A DNA stretch of 64,000 bases from an uncultured Lachnospiraceae bacterium (lineage in GTDB: Bacteria; Bacillota; Clostridia; Lachnospirales; Lachnospiraceae), in contig CARUOB010000007.1 of the NCBI GenBank assembly GCA_949076555.1, forward strand, positions 532 to 64,531, in the 5' to 3' direction. The number at the start of each line of letters is the position of its first letter. Position 1 is the first letter of the stretch. Below the pieces are notes generated by a model. The model saw nothing but the letters and a program-made list of their open reading frames with translations, ran no database searches and was not told the origin of the DNA. This document shows positions 63,083 to 64,000 of this stretch, in pieces. A program made the position numbers and the translations under genes.

Positions 63083-64000
63083 TCACTGCGCCGGGCGAAA
63101 CCCGTCCGCCATTTTCTCCCCCAAAAACGCAATCTGCGCCTTGGACGGAGAGGAGGGAAACGCCTCATATCCCACTCTGTCGCCCTCTGCCGGGCAGTAA
63201 AAATCGACGCCCTCCATCTCATAGGCATAGGTTTCATAATTTTCGTAATCCTTCTGGACAAGCCAGTAATCGTTCCCATAGGATGCGGCCAATTCCCGCA
63301 CCAGTGCAAAGCCCTTGTATGCCAGCAGCAAAACCACGAAGGCGGAAACCAGCCGCGCCGCTGCAAGCCGCCATCCCACGCCCTTCCCGCGCAGACCGCT
63401 CTGCCCTCCCGCACCGCTTCTCTTCCTCCCGTCAGCGTTTTCCTCCCGCCGCCGTGCGCCCGCCAAAGTCCGTCCGCCGCCTGCCACAGGGTGCCCCGCC
63501 GCCTCGTAAATCCCGCCAAACACCACCGCCGTCGTCAAATACACCCAGACACAGCCGTAGCGGATCAGGGGCGAAGTACAGAGCCAGAACACAAAGGAAG
63601 CCGCCGCTGTCACCTGCACCGCAAGATGTGCCGGAGACAGTACACCGTCCTGTGCCACAGCCCCGTCCGAAGCCGTCTGCCGCCTCCTATGCCACCGCCA
63701 GACCAGATACAAAGCCTCTGCCAAAAGCGAAACCACCGCCGCCGCTGACGCCAGCACAAGCGCCTTATCGCTCCCCGCCAGCGTCCGAAACCACCCCGGC
63801 AGCCACTCTCTCATCGGCAGATCGAACTGTGTCACGTCCGTGTAGCCCCTGCCCCAAACCTGTATTTCCCTGGCGTCATAATCCGCCAGCCCTCTCGGAA
63901 TTTTCCAGACCACGTCAAACAGATCAATCTGTGTAAACGGGTAAACCAGCCACCCCGATATCACCACATTGCGGATAAAAAAAGGAAGCGCCGTAACGAT
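63083..64000 (-). CDS. Large multi-pass membrane protein, C-terminal part (runs off right edge)
   Basis: At least 305 codons of a membrane protein whose frame stays open to the right edge (upstream residues read IVTALPFFIRNVVISGW), so the true start is outside. The visible part has three or four helices, a YPFTQIDLFDVVWKIP block that resembles surface-polysaccharide membrane proteins of the LIC_10190 type as I recall them, and a soluble C-terminus. A ~39-residue Gly/Arg-rich insertion (63370-63487) lies between helices. Function unknown; its setting suggests a glycan transferase or polymerase. Confidence 0.7.
   Translation of the reverse strand: MVTALPFFIRNVVISGWLVYPFTQIDLFDVVWKIPRGLADYDAREIQVWGRGYTDVTQFDLPMREWLPGWFRTLAGSDKALVLASAAAVVSLLAEALYLVWRWHRRRQTASDGAVAQDGVLSPAHLAVQVTAAASFVFWLCTSPLIRYGCVWVYLTTAVVFGGIYEAAGHPVAGGGRTLAGARRREENADGRKRSGAGGQSGLRGKGVGWRLAAARLVSAFVVLLLAYKGFALVRELAASYGNDYWLVQKDYENYETYAYEMEGVDFYCPAEGDRVGYEAFPSSPSKAQIAFLGEKMADGFRPAQ

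Overview
The window is a dense cell-surface glycan biosynthesis region. About 51 genes are called; all but one lie on the minus strand, so transcription runs right to left. Gene content suggests a Gram-positive, endospore-forming Clostridia of Lachnospiraceae type. The signs are a stand-alone Spo0A DNA-binding domain, strong GGAGG-type ribosome sites, sigma-A-like promoters, an EpsG-type polymerase, Rpn-type nuclease/transposase, and several multi-pass membrane families I associate with that group. This placement is an inference; no rRNA or tRNA is present.

Reading in the direction of transcription: (1) 64000-61331 holds the end of a membrane protein, GDP-L-fucose synthase (fcl) and a lone Spo0A C-terminal domain gene closed by a clear intrinsic terminator. 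(2) 61283-47375 is a tightly packed assembly block: two GT2 enzymes, a WbaP/WcaJ-type phosphoglycosyl transferase, a Wzz-like chain-length protein with a degenerate kinase-like tail, further GT2/GT4 enzymes, an EpsG-type polymerase and two large membrane proteins (GT39-like and DUF6056-like). (3) mtnA (46087-47148) is a housekeeping gene between two kinds of dispersed repeat. (4) 45928-32233 is a pseudaminic acid block: pseB, pseC, an aminotransferase-PseG fusion, pseF, pseI, an ATP-grasp enzyme and a GT52-like transferase. An Rpn-type gene with its own promoter sits inside it, and no pseH acetyltransferase is present. (5) 32026-26461 has its own promoter: PglK/MsbA-like ABC exporter, GtrA, acyltransferase and a large membrane protein. 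(6) A P-loop ATPase (24955-26334) has a promoter carrying two tandem palindromes. (7) 24822-18458 is a coupled five-gene unit (wecE, membrane protein, GNAT, GtrB-like GT2, membrane protein), probably making and transferring a 4-amino-sugar. (8) argC stands alone with its own promoter. (9) 17339-11358 holds a Wzy/ligase-like protein, a PglF-type dehydratase, a PglE-type aminotransferase and a DUF2164 protein. (10) A plus-strand phosphoribosyltransferase-like gene converges on a 66-bp perfect palindrome. (11) 10209-1 is a second glycan unit: PglC, ATP-grasp, PglA-like GT4, a TviB-like dehydrogenase, a membrane protein, a TviC/WbpP-like epimerase, a formyltransferase and three GT4 enzymes.

Two initiating transferases (PglC type and WbaP type) imply at least two lipid-linked glycans. 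Precursors suggested by the genes are pseudaminic acid, a UDP-4-amino-4,6-dideoxy-HexNAc that may be formylated or acylated, a UDP-HexNAcA, dTDP-Fuc4N(Ac) and GDP-fucose. No MATE-type Wzx flippase was seen; the ABC exporter is the only obvious lipid-oligosaccharide exporter.

The least ordinary features are a family of five structured repeats set at stop codons in one orientation, one of which is translated as the tail of PglC; a second ~146-bp repeat family; the aminotransferase-PseG fusion; the two ATP-grasp enzymes beside amino-sugar genes that lack their usual acetyltransferases; and recurrent hydrophilic insertions in otherwise unrelated proteins.
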